Source: Alphaproteobacteria bacterium (GTDB lineage: Bacteria > Pseudomonadota > Alphaproteobacteria > UBA8366). From it: a DNA stretch of 64,000 nucleotides. The notes under the pieces were generated by a model. That model had not been told where the DNA came from. It searched no databases and saw only the letters and a program-made list of their open reading frames with translations. Positions 34,178-46,266 of the stretch are shown one piece after another. Each line of letters begins with the position of its first letter. Positions within the stretch are counted from its first letter, which is position 1. The DNA lies in the NCBI GenBank assembly GCA_009377445.1, contig WHUA01000014.1, positions 62,001 to 126,000 of the forward strand. The letters are read 5' to 3'. Position numbers and translations under genes: made by a program.

Positions 34178-34741
34178 ATGCAGGTGGAAAGCAAGACCCG
34201 GATACAGGCGGCGCACAGGACGAGGGAGCGCCGTTTCGGTCGGGGGGCGATCGTAGCCGCCCTGATCGGCACACTCGTCACGCCGGGAACGGCCGCGCTG
34301 GCCGCCCCATGCGCAGGCGTCGGCCAGCCCAGCCAGGCCGACATCTCGATCGAAGTGCGCCGGCTCCAGACCAATCTGATGGTCGCCGCTCTGTCGTGCG
34401 GCGCGCGCGACGACTACAACGAATTCGTGCTGTCCCATCGGCCGAGCCTGCAGAAGTACGGCAAGGCGATCCGCACGGAATTCCGCCGCCGCTACGGCAA
34501 GTCGGGCAACAGCAAGCTCAACCAGTTCGTGACGCGCCTGGCGAACGAGGCTTCGGCGCGCAGCAACGCCGACCGCGAGAATTTCTGCGCGGAAGCGACG
34601 GCGAGCTTCCAGGAAGCCAAGGTCAAAGGCGCGACGTTGACGAAGCTGGTAACCGTCCCCGCCTCCCGGCAGCAGGTAGCGTCCGCCGGTTGCGATGCGA
34701 CGACGGCCGGGCTTCGGGCGGTTTCGACCGAGAAGCGCTGA
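34178..34741 (+). CDS. Conserved secreted protein of unknown function
   Basis: 187 residues with a long basic N-terminus and a signal peptide (hydrophobic core around residues 26-42, cleavage near ALAAP). The mature part has ISIEVRRLQTNLMVAALSCGARDDYNEFV and an arginine-rich FRRRYGKSGNSKLNQFVTRL segment, a pattern I have seen only as hypothetical proteins of Rhodospirillales-type bacteria. Four cysteines in the mature region could form disulphides. The ATG at 34178 follows GAGGG; TTG at 34166 is the alternative. Confidence 0.75.
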   Translation: MQVESKTRIQAAHRTRERRFGRGAIVAALIGTLVTPGTAALAAPCAGVGQPSQADISIEVRRLQTNLMVAALSCGARDDYNEFVLSHRPSLQKYGKAIRTEFRRRYGKSGNSKLNQFVTRLANEASARSNADRENFCAEATASFQEAKVKGATLTKLVTVPASRQQVASAGCDATTAGLRAVSTEKR

Positions 34742-34792
34742 TACCCGCGGGCGATCCCCAAGAAGCCCGCAAGATACCCGCGGCTCAAAATG

Positions 34793-34828
34793 AAACCGGC
34801 CGGACCCAAAGGTCCGGCCGGTTTTCTT
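34793..34828. terminator. Bidirectional terminator
   Basis: Perfect 14-bp stem AAACCGGCCGGACC / GGTCCGGCCGGTTT with loop CAAA, followed by TTCTTTC on the plus strand and TCATTTTG on the minus strand. It separates the secreted-protein gene from the convergent ompA-like gene. Confidence 0.9.
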
Positions 34829-34852
34829 TCAGTCCGGGCGTAGCCGCCGGGA

Positions 34853-35887
34853 TCAGCGGATAACGATCTCGACCCGCCGGTTCTGAGGCTCCGCGATGCC
34901 GTCCGCCGTGGCGACGAGCGGATCGGTTTCGCCTTTTGCCTGAGTCGTGATCTCCGCCGCCGTGAGGCCCAAGCGAACCAGCTCGGCCTTGGCTGCCTCG
35001 GCGCGGCGCTGCGACAGCCCGACGTTGTAGGTCGCAGGACCCGCGCGGTCGGCGTGGCCGGTCAGGACGACGCGGGCGGCGCCGCTTTCCTTGGCCGACG
35101 CGGCGGCCGACCTGAGGATATCCTGCGCTTCGGGCGTCAGCTTGGCGGAATCGAAGTCGAAGAAGACCAGGAAATCCTTCGGCTGGACCGCCTTGGGCGC
35201 GGGCTCCGGCGCGGGAGCAGCGGCGGGCGCCGGCACGGGCGCGGCCACCGGGGCGCCGAAGGTATAGCGGAGACCGATCATGATCTCGTTGGTCGAGTAA
35301 TCGGAATTGACGCTGTTGCCCGCGCTCGTGTCGAAATCGAGGTCGGGAACCCAGAGACGCCGGTAGTCCGCCTTGAGCGCGAGGTTACGGGAGATGTCAT
35401 ACGAGACGCCGAGAATGCCCTGCATCGCGAAACCATACGAGGTATCGTCGATCGTCACGCCGGTTGCGGGCGCCACGCCATCCGCCGAGACCCGCGCCGC
35501 ACCGAGACCCGCGCCGATATAGGGCGTGAGCGGGAAGTTCGCGATGCGGAAATCGTACAGCAGGTTGGCCATGAAGCTCATCGTCTCGAAATCGCCCGAC
35601 GCGCCTGGGACGCCGGAGACGCTGTCGACGTCGTTCGGCCGGTAGCCGAACTCGCCTTCGGCGCGGAAACCGTTGCCGAACGCATAACCGAGCTGGCCGG
35701 CCGTCGTCCAATCCCAGTCGTCGAACTCGGCTTCGTTCGAGCCGAGGTCGGAATCTTCCGGCCAGAAGTTAATGCCTGCTCCGGCACCGAGATAGAACCC
35801 CCTGAGCGCGTCTTGCGCGGAAGCCGTCAGCGGGCTGATGAGTGCGGCCAAGCCAATGGCCCCGATCGCTATCGTCCTCGCCAGCAT
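34853..35887 (-). CDS. OmpA-family outer-membrane protein
   Basis: 344 residues: signal peptide (about 1-23, ending TASAQ), an eight-strand beta-barrel (about 28-215, starting GFYLGAGAGINF and closing MIGLRYTF), an alanine/proline linker, and a C-terminal OmpA peptidoglycan-binding domain (FFDFDSAKLTPEA, TGHADRAGPATYNVGLSQRRA, PQNRRVEIVIR). The frame is open about 200 codons upstream but that part is not coding-like; ATG at 35887 starts the signal peptide. Confidence 0.95.
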   Translation of the reverse strand: MLARTIAIGAIGLAALISPLTASAQDALRGFYLGAGAGINFWPEDSDLGSNEAEFDDWDWTTAGQLGYAFGNGFRAEGEFGYRPNDVDSVSGVPGASGDFETMSFMANLLYDFRIANFPLTPYIGAGLGAARVSADGVAPATGVTIDDTSYGFAMQGILGVSYDISRNLALKADYRRLWVPDLDFDTSAGNSVNSDYSTNEIMIGLRYTFGAPVAAPVPAPAAAPAPEPAPKAVQPKDFLVFFDFDSAKLTPEAQDILRSAAASAKESGAARVVLTGHADRAGPATYNVGLSQRRAEAAKAELVRLGLTAAEITTQAKGETDPLVATADGIAEPQNRRVEIVIR

Positions 35888-35925
35888 GATGCAGTTATCC
35901 CTCAAAGAATTGGTCCGTTCTCCGA

Positions 35926-35955
35926 AAATAGCGCCAATTCCCGCTCTGCCGTCAA
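35926..35955 (-). promoter_or_regulatory. Candidate promoter of the OmpA-family gene
   Basis: On the minus strand TTGACG (35955-35950) and CTATTT (35931-35926) are 18 bases apart, placed about 40 bases upstream of the start codon. This is a reasonable sigma-70-like match; untested. Confidence 0.45.
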
Positions 35956-36176
35956 CCAAAAGACGCGAATTCGACCACCAGATATGGACTTGTTGACTAT
36001 GATGCAACACGTTCCCCCTCCACACAGATAAGATTTTCGCGCGGCACGAGCACCGCACGCCAAGGGAAAACGCGCGGCCCGGCAACGGGTTCCGGGAAAA
36101 ATGCCGGTACGTCGGAAATTTCGCCGGGTTTGACAGGAGCCGCGCGCGCGGCGTTTCCTTAATCGAGGGAACCCCG

Positions 36177-37340
36177 ATGAAAGGACGAACCATGGGACCG
36201 CTCGCGGGCATAAAGATCGTAGAATTCGCAGGCATCGGCCCCGGCCCAATGTGCGCCATGCTCCTGGCCGACCTGGGCGCCGAGGTCCTGCGGGTGGACC
36301 GCATCAATCCCACGCAGCCGAAATTCCGCTCGAACATCCTCAACCGTAACCGCCCGTCCATCGCCCTCGACCTGAAGCATCCCGACGGCAAGGAGGCGGC
36401 GCTCCGGCTGGTCGCGGCCGCGGATGCCCTGATCGAAGGCTTCCGCCCCGGTGTGATGGAGCGGCTCGGCCTCGGCCCCGACGTCTGCCTCGCGCGCAAT
36501 CCCCGCATCGTCTACGGCCGGATGACCGGCTGGGGCCAGGATGGGCCGCTCGCCATGGCGGCCGGGCACGACATCAACTACATCGCGCTGACCGGCGTGC
36601 TGCACGCCATCGGCCCCAAGGACGGGCCGCCCTCGCCGCCCCTCAACCTGATCGGCGATTTCGGCGGCGGGGCGCTCTACCTCGCGCTCGGCGTCGTGAG
36701 CGCCGTGCTGAGCGCCGCCAGAACGGGCAAGGGCCAGGTGCTGGACGTGGCGATGGTCGACGGAGCGGCGTCGCTCGCGACCTCAGCCTACGGCCTGCAT
36801 GCAATGGGCCTCTGGAAGGACGAGCGCGCCAGCAACCAGGTCGACGGTGGATCGCACTACTACGGCGCGTACGAGACGAAGGACGGCAAGTACATCAGCA
36901 TCGCGCCGATCGAGCCTCAGTTCTACGCCGAGCTGTTGCAGCGCCTGGGACTGAAAAAGGAAGACCTGCCGGACCAGCTCGATCGCGAGCAATGGCCCGC
37001 CATGCGCAAGAGGCTCGAGGGGATATTCCGGCAGAAGCCGCGGGACGAGTGGTGCGAGCTGCTGGAAGGGACGGACGTCTGCTTCGCCCCGGTGCTCACG
37101 CTCGGCGAAGCGCCGGGCCATCCGCACAACAAGGCGCGGGGCGCATTCATCGAGCTGGACGGCGTGGTGCAGCCGGCGCCCGCGCCGCGCTTCAGCGCCA
37201 CCCCGCTCGAGGTGCGCTCCGGACCGCCCGCGCCCGGCGCCGACACGAGCGAAGGCTTGGCCGGCTGGGGCTTCTCGAAGCAGGAGATCGCCAGCCTGCT
37301 CGAAGGCGGCGCTGCCTGGCAGAACCCGAAGAAGAAATAA
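36177..37340 (+). CDS. CaiB/BaiF family protein, alpha-methylacyl-CoA racemase-like
   Basis: 387 residues. The N-terminus GIKIVEFAGIGPGPMCAMLLADLGAEV and the catalytic regions GHDINYIALTGVLHAIG (His) and LDVAMVDGA (Asp) are those of alpha-methylacyl-CoA racemase, which converts 2R- and 2S-methylacyl-CoA thioesters; a CoA-transferase role is possible because the fold is shared. ATG at 36177 has GAGGG; a second ATG at 36192 is also usable. Confidence 0.9.
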   Translation: MKGRTMGPLAGIKIVEFAGIGPGPMCAMLLADLGAEVLRVDRINPTQPKFRSNILNRNRPSIALDLKHPDGKEAALRLVAAADALIEGFRPGVMERLGLGPDVCLARNPRIVYGRMTGWGQDGPLAMAAGHDINYIALTGVLHAIGPKDGPPSPPLNLIGDFGGGALYLALGVVSAVLSAARTGKGQVLDVAMVDGAASLATSAYGLHAMGLWKDERASNQVDGGSHYYGAYETKDGKYISIAPIEPQFYAELLQRLGLKKEDLPDQLDREQWPAMRKRLEGIFRQKPRDEWCELLEGTDVCFAPVLTLGEAPGHPHNKARGAFIELDGVVQPAPAPRFSATPLEVRSGPPAPGADTSEGLAGWGFSKQEIASLLEGGAAWQNPKKK

Positions 37341-37422
37341 GCACGGCATGGAGGGCGTCGCGCCGCGCGGGCGCTATTATCCGTGCTGATTCTCGCCGAA
37401 ATCGCGCTATACTTGCAATATT

Positions 37423-37767
37423 ATGGTCGACCGCACCGACATCGACAGGGAGCGCGTGCGCTCGCAATTGATGAAACGCCGCGGCGAGCTCCTGGAGCGG
37501 GAGAGCGCGACGAAGGAGGCGCGCGATCCCGTCGAGCTCGACCAGGCGCGGCTTGGCAGGCTTTCCCGCATGGACGCATTGCAGAGTCAGGCCTTGGCCC
37601 AAGATGTCGAACGCCGCCGCAAGATCGAGCTGCAGCGCATCGACGCGGCGCTCGGCCGGATCGAGGCCGGCGAGTACGGCTATTGTCTCAATTGCGGCGA
37701 GGCAATTCCGATTGCGCGGCTCGAATTCGACCCGGCGGTCGCCACCTGTGTCGATTGCGCCCGGTAG
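37423..37767 (+). CDS. TraR/DksA-type zinc-finger protein
   Basis: 114 residues: a helical hairpin followed by the C4 zinc finger CLNCGEAI...TCVDCA at the C-terminus. Length and layout match the short DksA-like proteins that bind the RNA polymerase secondary channel. The residues GRIEAGEYGYC before the finger are characteristic. It stands alone between the racemase gene and the convergent typA. Confidence 0.92.
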   Translation: MVDRTDIDRERVRSQLMKRRGELLERESATKEARDPVELDQARLGRLSRMDALQSQALAQDVERRRKIELQRIDAALGRIEAGEYGYCLNCGEAIPIARLEFDPAVATCVDCAR

Positions 37768-37800
37768 CCCCCCGGGTAGCTGCGGGCGCCGCGCACCGCT

Positions 37801-39624
<1,824 letters not shown>

Positions 39625-39788
39625 GGCGCTGAAACTGACTTTCGTTAGGTGAAATTTGGGACCGAGGTGGCCGCGGGAATATAGTCATCGCCAACGGCGG
39701 GGCAAGCGGTCTTCGATGCCGTCCCTGTTTTCGGGCGGGCGGCACTATTCCCCGCAATGTCTGTACAAATCGATAACGAGAGGTCCGG

Positions 39789-41201
39789 ATGGCGAGCGCA
39801 CAGACCATGTTCGACAAGATTTGGCAGCGTCACGCCATCGCCGCGGAGCAGGACGAGACACTGCTCTACGTGGCGCGCTGCCTGATCCACGAAGGATCGA
39901 GCCACACCTTCGACCGCATGGGTAAGGAAGGCAGGAAGACCGCCGAGCCGGACAAGGTCTTCGCCTTCTCGGACCACTACGTCCCCACGACGAATCAGCG
40001 GAACGGGATCGGCGCGATCGGCGACCCGAAGATCCGCAACATGGTCGAGATGCTGACCGCCAACTGCCGCAAATACGGCATCCGCCACTTCAACATGGGC
40101 GACCCGGACCAGGGCATCCTGCACGTCGCCGGGCCGGAGCAGGGCGTCAGCATTCCAGGGATCGTCCTGGTCGGCGCCGACTCGCACACCGCGACGCACG
40201 GCGCGTTCGGCAACCTGTCCTTCGGCGCGGGCGCGTCCGAGATCTACCACATCATGGTGACCCAGACGCTGTGGCAGAGGAAGCCGAAGGCGATGCGCAT
40301 CCGGGTCGACCATCGCCTGCCCTTCGGCGTCGCCGCCAAGGACGTGATCCTGGCGATCATCGCCAAGATCGGGCACGGCGGCGCCTCGGGCCACATCATC
40401 GAGTATGCGGGCGAGGCGTTGACTTCGATGACGATGGAGCAGCGCATGACCGTCTGCAACATGTCGATCGAGGCGGGCGGCCGCGCCGGCATGGTGGCGC
40501 CGGACGACGAGACTTTCGCCTATGTCCACGGCCGGGCCTACGCGCCGAAAGGCGCGGACTGGGACAGCGCGCTGGCGCACTGGAAGACGCTGCCGAGCGA
40601 CGACGGCGCCGTCTTCGACGCCGAGGTGACGCTCGACGGGGCCGAGGTCGCCCCGATGGTCACCTGGGGCATCAACCCGGAGCATGCGCTGCCGATCACC
40701 GGGCGCGTGCCGTCCCCCGACGCCGGCCGCGACGCGGCGACGAAGACCGAGATCGCCGACGCGCTCGAATACATGGATCTGAAGCCCGGCGCGGCGCTCG
40801 ACGACATCGCCATCGACCGGGTCTTCATCGGCTCCTGCACCAACAGCCGGATCGAGGACCTGCGCGCCGCCGCCGAGGTGGCGAAACTAGGCAAGGCGAA
40901 GATCCCCGCCTGGATCGTGCCCGGCTCGGCCACCATCAAGCGCAACGCCGAGGCGGAGGGGCTCGACCGCGTCTTCACCGCGGCGGGCTTCGAGTGGCGG
41001 GATCCGGGCTGCTCGCTCTGCACCGCGATCAACGGCGACATGCTGCGCCCAGGCGAGCGCTGCGCATCCACCTCCAACCGCAACTTCAAGGGCCGCCAGG
41101 GGCTCGGCGGGCGCACGCATCTGGTCAGCCCGGCCATGGCCGCCGCCGCCGCGATCACCGGGAAGCTGACCGATGTCCGCAAGCTGGCGAAAGGAGCCTG
41201 A
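39789..41201 (+). CDS. leuC: 3-isopropylmalate dehydratase large subunit
   Basis: Aconitase-family [4Fe-4S] enzyme of leucine synthesis, interconverting 2- and 3-isopropylmalate with LeuD. 470 residues. Cluster cysteines are in FIGSCTNSR and PGCSLC; VGADSHTATHGAFG and EYAGEAL are family blocks. GAGAGG precedes the ATG. leuD follows two bases after the stop. Confidence 0.97.
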   Translation: MASAQTMFDKIWQRHAIAAEQDETLLYVARCLIHEGSSHTFDRMGKEGRKTAEPDKVFAFSDHYVPTTNQRNGIGAIGDPKIRNMVEMLTANCRKYGIRHFNMGDPDQGILHVAGPEQGVSIPGIVLVGADSHTATHGAFGNLSFGAGASEIYHIMVTQTLWQRKPKAMRIRVDHRLPFGVAAKDVILAIIAKIGHGGASGHIIEYAGEALTSMTMEQRMTVCNMSIEAGGRAGMVAPDDETFAYVHGRAYAPKGADWDSALAHWKTLPSDDGAVFDAEVTLDGAEVAPMVTWGINPEHALPITGRVPSPDAGRDAATKTEIADALEYMDLKPGAALDDIAIDRVFIGSCTNSRIEDLRAAAEVAKLGKAKIPAWIVPGSATIKRNAEAEGLDRVFTAAGFEWRDPGCSLCTAINGDMLRPGERCASTSNRNFKGRQGLGGRTHLVSPAMAAAAAITGKLTDVRKLAKGA

Positions 41202-41203
41202 CC

Positions 41204-41830
41204 ATGCAGCCCTTCACGACCCTCACCGCAGCCGCGGCCCCCTTCGACCAGCCGAACATCGATACGAACCAGCTCTGCCCGACGCGCTTCAACAAGGTGC
41301 CGCTCGGTGCGCCGGAGTATCCGAAAATCCTGTTCCACGATCAGCGATTCAATCCGGACGGCAGCGAGAAGCGGGAATTCGTGCTCAACAAGACGCCCTA
41401 CCGCGAGGCGCAGATCATCGTCGCCGATCGCAACTGGGGCGGCGGGTCGTCGCGAGAATCCGCCGTCTATGCGCTGATGGCGTTCGGCATCAGGGCCGTC
41501 GTCGCGTCCAGCTTCGGCGACATTCACCGCAACAACTGCCTCAAGAACGGCGTTTTGCCGGTGATCCTGCCGAACGAGATCTGCGTGGCGCTGCGCCAGC
41601 AAATTCATGAAAGGCAGGGGGCGCAGATATCCATCGACCTCGAGAAGCAGACGGTCACCGCGCCCGACGGCGACGTGCATCGCTTCGACATTCCGGCCGT
41701 CCCGAAGAAATGCCTGCTTCAAGGCCTCGACGACGTCGGGCGGACGCAGCAGTTCCAGCCCGAGATCGAAGCGTTCCGCGCACGCTATCGCAAGGAGCTG
41801 CCATTCCAGGCGATGCCGGCGGCGGGGTGA
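41204..41830 (+). CDS. leuD: 3-isopropylmalate dehydratase small subunit
   Basis: Swivel-domain partner of LeuC. 208 residues, with DRNWGGGSSRESAVYALMAFGIRAVVASSFGDIH, the substrate-binding block. The ATG is two bases after the leuC stop and AAGGAG lies before it, inside the end of leuC. The pair forms an operon; leuA is 21 kb away and leuB is not in the window. Confidence 0.97.
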   Translation: MQPFTTLTAAAAPFDQPNIDTNQLCPTRFNKVPLGAPEYPKILFHDQRFNPDGSEKREFVLNKTPYREAQIIVADRNWGGGSSRESAVYALMAFGIRAVVASSFGDIHRNNCLKNGVLPVILPNEICVALRQQIHERQGAQISIDLEKQTVTAPDGDVHRFDIPAVPKKCLLQGLDDVGRTQQFQPEIEAFRARYRKELPFQAMPAAG

Positions 41831-41915
41831 TCAGGACGTGCAAAACGGAGCGTGCGGCTTTGTGGTATAAGAGCCGTCTGAGAAAATGCGCGCAAGACTT
41901 GCCAGGGGAAGCACC

Positions 41916-44012
<2,097 letters not shown>

Positions 44013-44051
44013 GGTTCGAAAACCCGTCCCTGGATGCCACGACGAGCCGTG

Positions 44052-44118
44052 GAGTGACGTAAATATTTGGTTTTTAACATAATTCGTCACTCCCCGGCTT
44101 GGTGTATAGCCCGGGGAG
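44052..44118. repeat. Palindromic element between the beta-oxidation gene and GT87
   Basis: Arms GAGTGACG (44052-44059) and CGTCACTC (44085-44092) flank an AT-rich centre, overlapping a second hairpin CTCCCCGG...CCCGGGGAG (44090-44118). It resembles the other two palindromic elements and may also terminate transcription. Confidence 0.55.
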
Positions 44119-44217
44119 CCCATCCGGTCGTCGGCGACTCCTTAACATTTTCCAAATCTTTAACGGCTAGTCTGCGGCGGTACAACGCCTCCAGGCGTCC
44201 ACAGACAACCGCGATCC

Positions 44218-45465
44218 ATGACGTCTTACTACAACCCGGACAATCCGCCTCTGGCCGGCCGCTTCTTCACAGCCCACCGGCTTTTCGCCTATCCGCTGAT
44301 CTTCCTGACGGTCTACGTGATCGCGGCGGCTGCGTGGCTGAGCATGAGCTCGAACATGCTCGATCCGCGCGAAAAGCCGCTCGGATACGACTTCATCACC
44401 TTCTGGGCCGGCTCCTGGCTGAGCCTGAACGACAGCCCCGCCGCCGTTTTCGACCCGGAGAAGATCGTCGCCGCCGAACAGATCGCCGTGCCGGCCAGCG
44501 AAAAGATCTTCCTCTGGCACTATCCGCCGACCTTCCTCCTGATGGTGTCGCCGCTCTCCCTGCTGCCCTACCTGGCGGCCTATCTGCTGTGGGTCACAGT
44601 CACCTTCGCCGCCTATTGCCTGGTCATCCGGAAGATGGCGCCGCAGCCGCAGACGCTTCTGCTGCTGATCGCCTTTCCCGGCGCCTTCCTCAACCTGTCG
44701 CACGGGCAGAACGGGTTCATCACGGCGGCGCTGCTCGGCGGCGCGCTGTTGACGCTCGAGCGCCGGCCGGTGCTGGCCGGCATCCTAATCGGCCTGATGA
44801 GCTTCAAGCCGCATTTCGGCGTCCTGCTGCCGATCGCGCTTCTGTGCGGCAGGCATTGGCGCGCATTTGCCGCCGCCGCGATCACGACCGTCGCCTTCGC
44901 CGCGGCGAGCGTCCTGTTCCTTGGCTTCGAGCCGTGGGTCGCCTTCTGGAACAATATCCCGCTCGCGCGCGCGGTCTTCGAGGATGGCCTGATACGCTGG
45001 AGCAAGCTGCCGAGCGTCTACGCCACGCTGCGGCTTGCCGGTGTCGGCCTGTGGGGCGCTTACGCGGCGCACGGATTGCTGGCGCTTTCCGTCACGGGCG
45101 TCGTCGCCTGGGTATGGTGGCGGAGGCCGCCGCTCGCTCTGCGCGGCGCGGTGCTCGTCACCGGCGCCTTGCTGGTGACGCCCTATCTCTTCGACTACGA
45201 CTACGCGCTCCTCGCCATTCCGATCGCCTTGCTGGCGATGGACGGCTATGTCCGGGGCTGGCTCAGCTACGAGCGCGGCGTCCTCGCGATCGCCTGGGTT
45301 ATGCCGCTGGTCGCCGTAGGGCTCGCCGATGCGACCTCGGTCCAGATCGGTCCGATTTGCGTCGCCGCGCTGTTCGCCGTCGCGGCGCGGCGGGCGCTTC
45401 TCAGCGCGCCGAGCGAACCCGCCACGCGTCACCGCGCCTTCGCCACCGCCGACAACCCGCGCTAG
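44218..45465 (+). CDS. GT87-family membrane glycosyltransferase (DUF2029)
   Basis: 415 residues with about ten membrane helices. The first periplasmic loop has YDFITFWAG, the acidic motif typical of GT-C mannosyltransferase-like GT87 proteins, followed by HYPPTFLLM and NGFITAALLGG. Sugar donor would be a polyprenyl-phosphate sugar. It overlaps the convergent dienelactone hydrolase gene by four bases. Acceptor unknown. Confidence 0.85.
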   Translation: MTSYYNPDNPPLAGRFFTAHRLFAYPLIFLTVYVIAAAAWLSMSSNMLDPREKPLGYDFITFWAGSWLSLNDSPAAVFDPEKIVAAEQIAVPASEKIFLWHYPPTFLLMVSPLSLLPYLAAYLLWVTVTFAAYCLVIRKMAPQPQTLLLLIAFPGAFLNLSHGQNGFITAALLGGALLTLERRPVLAGILIGLMSFKPHFGVLLPIALLCGRHWRAFAAAAITTVAFAAASVLFLGFEPWVAFWNNIPLARAVFEDGLIRWSKLPSVYATLRLAGVGLWGAYAAHGLLALSVTGVVAWVWWRRPPLALRGAVLVTGALLVTPYLFDYDYALLAIPIALLAMDGYVRGWLSYERGVLAIAWVMPLVAVGLADATSVQIGPICVAALFAVAARRALLSAPSEPATRHRAFATADNPR

Positions 45466-46157
45466 CCGAGGTGCCGGCGGAAAAACGCGAGCGTGCGCCC
45501 GTTCGCGAGCTCGCGCATCGCCGGCACGTCGGTCGATGCCCCTTCGCGGGCGAAAGCATGGTCGGTCTTCGGATATAGATAGCTCGTCACATGCGCGAAG
45601 CCGCTGAGCACGCCGTCGAGCTGCTTGCGGACCTCGGGCTGCGTCCAGGGATCGCTTTCGCCGATATGCAGCATGAGCGGGTTCTGGAGCTTCCCCGCCT
45701 CGTTCAGGAACGTCTCGATGCCGACGCCGTAGTAACTGACGTTGCAATCCGCTGTGCCGCGGGTGCCTTGCAGATAGGCCAGTTTCCCGCCGAGGCAGTA
45801 GCCGGACGTGCCGACCCTACCCGTGCATTCGGGCATGCTGCGGAGATGCTCGACGAGCGCGGTGATGTCCTCGACCGCCTTGTCCACGTCGAGCTTGGCG
45901 CCCTTGGCACGCGCCAGCTCGCGGTGGCCGGGCGTCTCGGGGTCGAGCGGATTATCCGGATCGAAGCGCCAATAGACGTCCGGGCTGGCCACGAGGAAGC
46001 CCTGCGACGCCCAGTAGTCGGCGATGCGCTTCATGAAGCGGTTCACGCCGTAGACCTCCTGCAGCAGCGCGATCGCAGGCGCGGGCGTCCGTTTCGGCGT
46101 TGCAAGATAGGCTTTGAACGTGCCGCCGTCCTTCGCGGTTATTGTGATTTCAGCCAC
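45462..46157 (-). CDS. Dienelactone hydrolase family protein
   Basis: 231-residue alpha/beta hydrolase. The nucleophile is cysteine in GTSGYCLGG (C121), with the acid in GESDPWTQ and His in KTDHAFAREG, matching the Cys-Asp-His triad of dienelactone hydrolases. EVYGVNRFMKRIAD near residue 34 is the family block. It lies 109 bases downstream of the predicted selenoprotein gene on the same strand; whether they share a transcript is open. Confidence 0.92.
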   Translation of the reverse strand: MAEITITAKDGGTFKAYLATPKRTPAPAIALLQEVYGVNRFMKRIADYWASQGFLVASPDVYWRFDPDNPLDPETPGHRELARAKGAKLDVDKAVEDITALVEHLRSMPECTGRVGTSGYCLGGKLAYLQGTRGTADCNVSYYGVGIETFLNEAGKLQNPLMLHIGESDPWTQPEVRKQLDGVLSGFAHVTSYLYPKTDHAFAREGASTDVPAMRELANGRTLAFFRRHLG

Positions 46158-46266
46158 GGTTTCCTCCGTTCTTCCCCGGCATTGTGCGCGGCGCGCCGCA
46201 ACCGGGCAAGCTTGGGGCCGGAGGATCGCTCCCCCGGCCCCGCATCCTTCTTGAAGTAGGGCGCCG

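Noticed and set aside
36177..37340. Calling the CaiB-family gene a specific CoA-transferase
   Set aside because: Sequence blocks fit alpha-methylacyl-CoA racemase better, and the family cannot be split reliably by eye.
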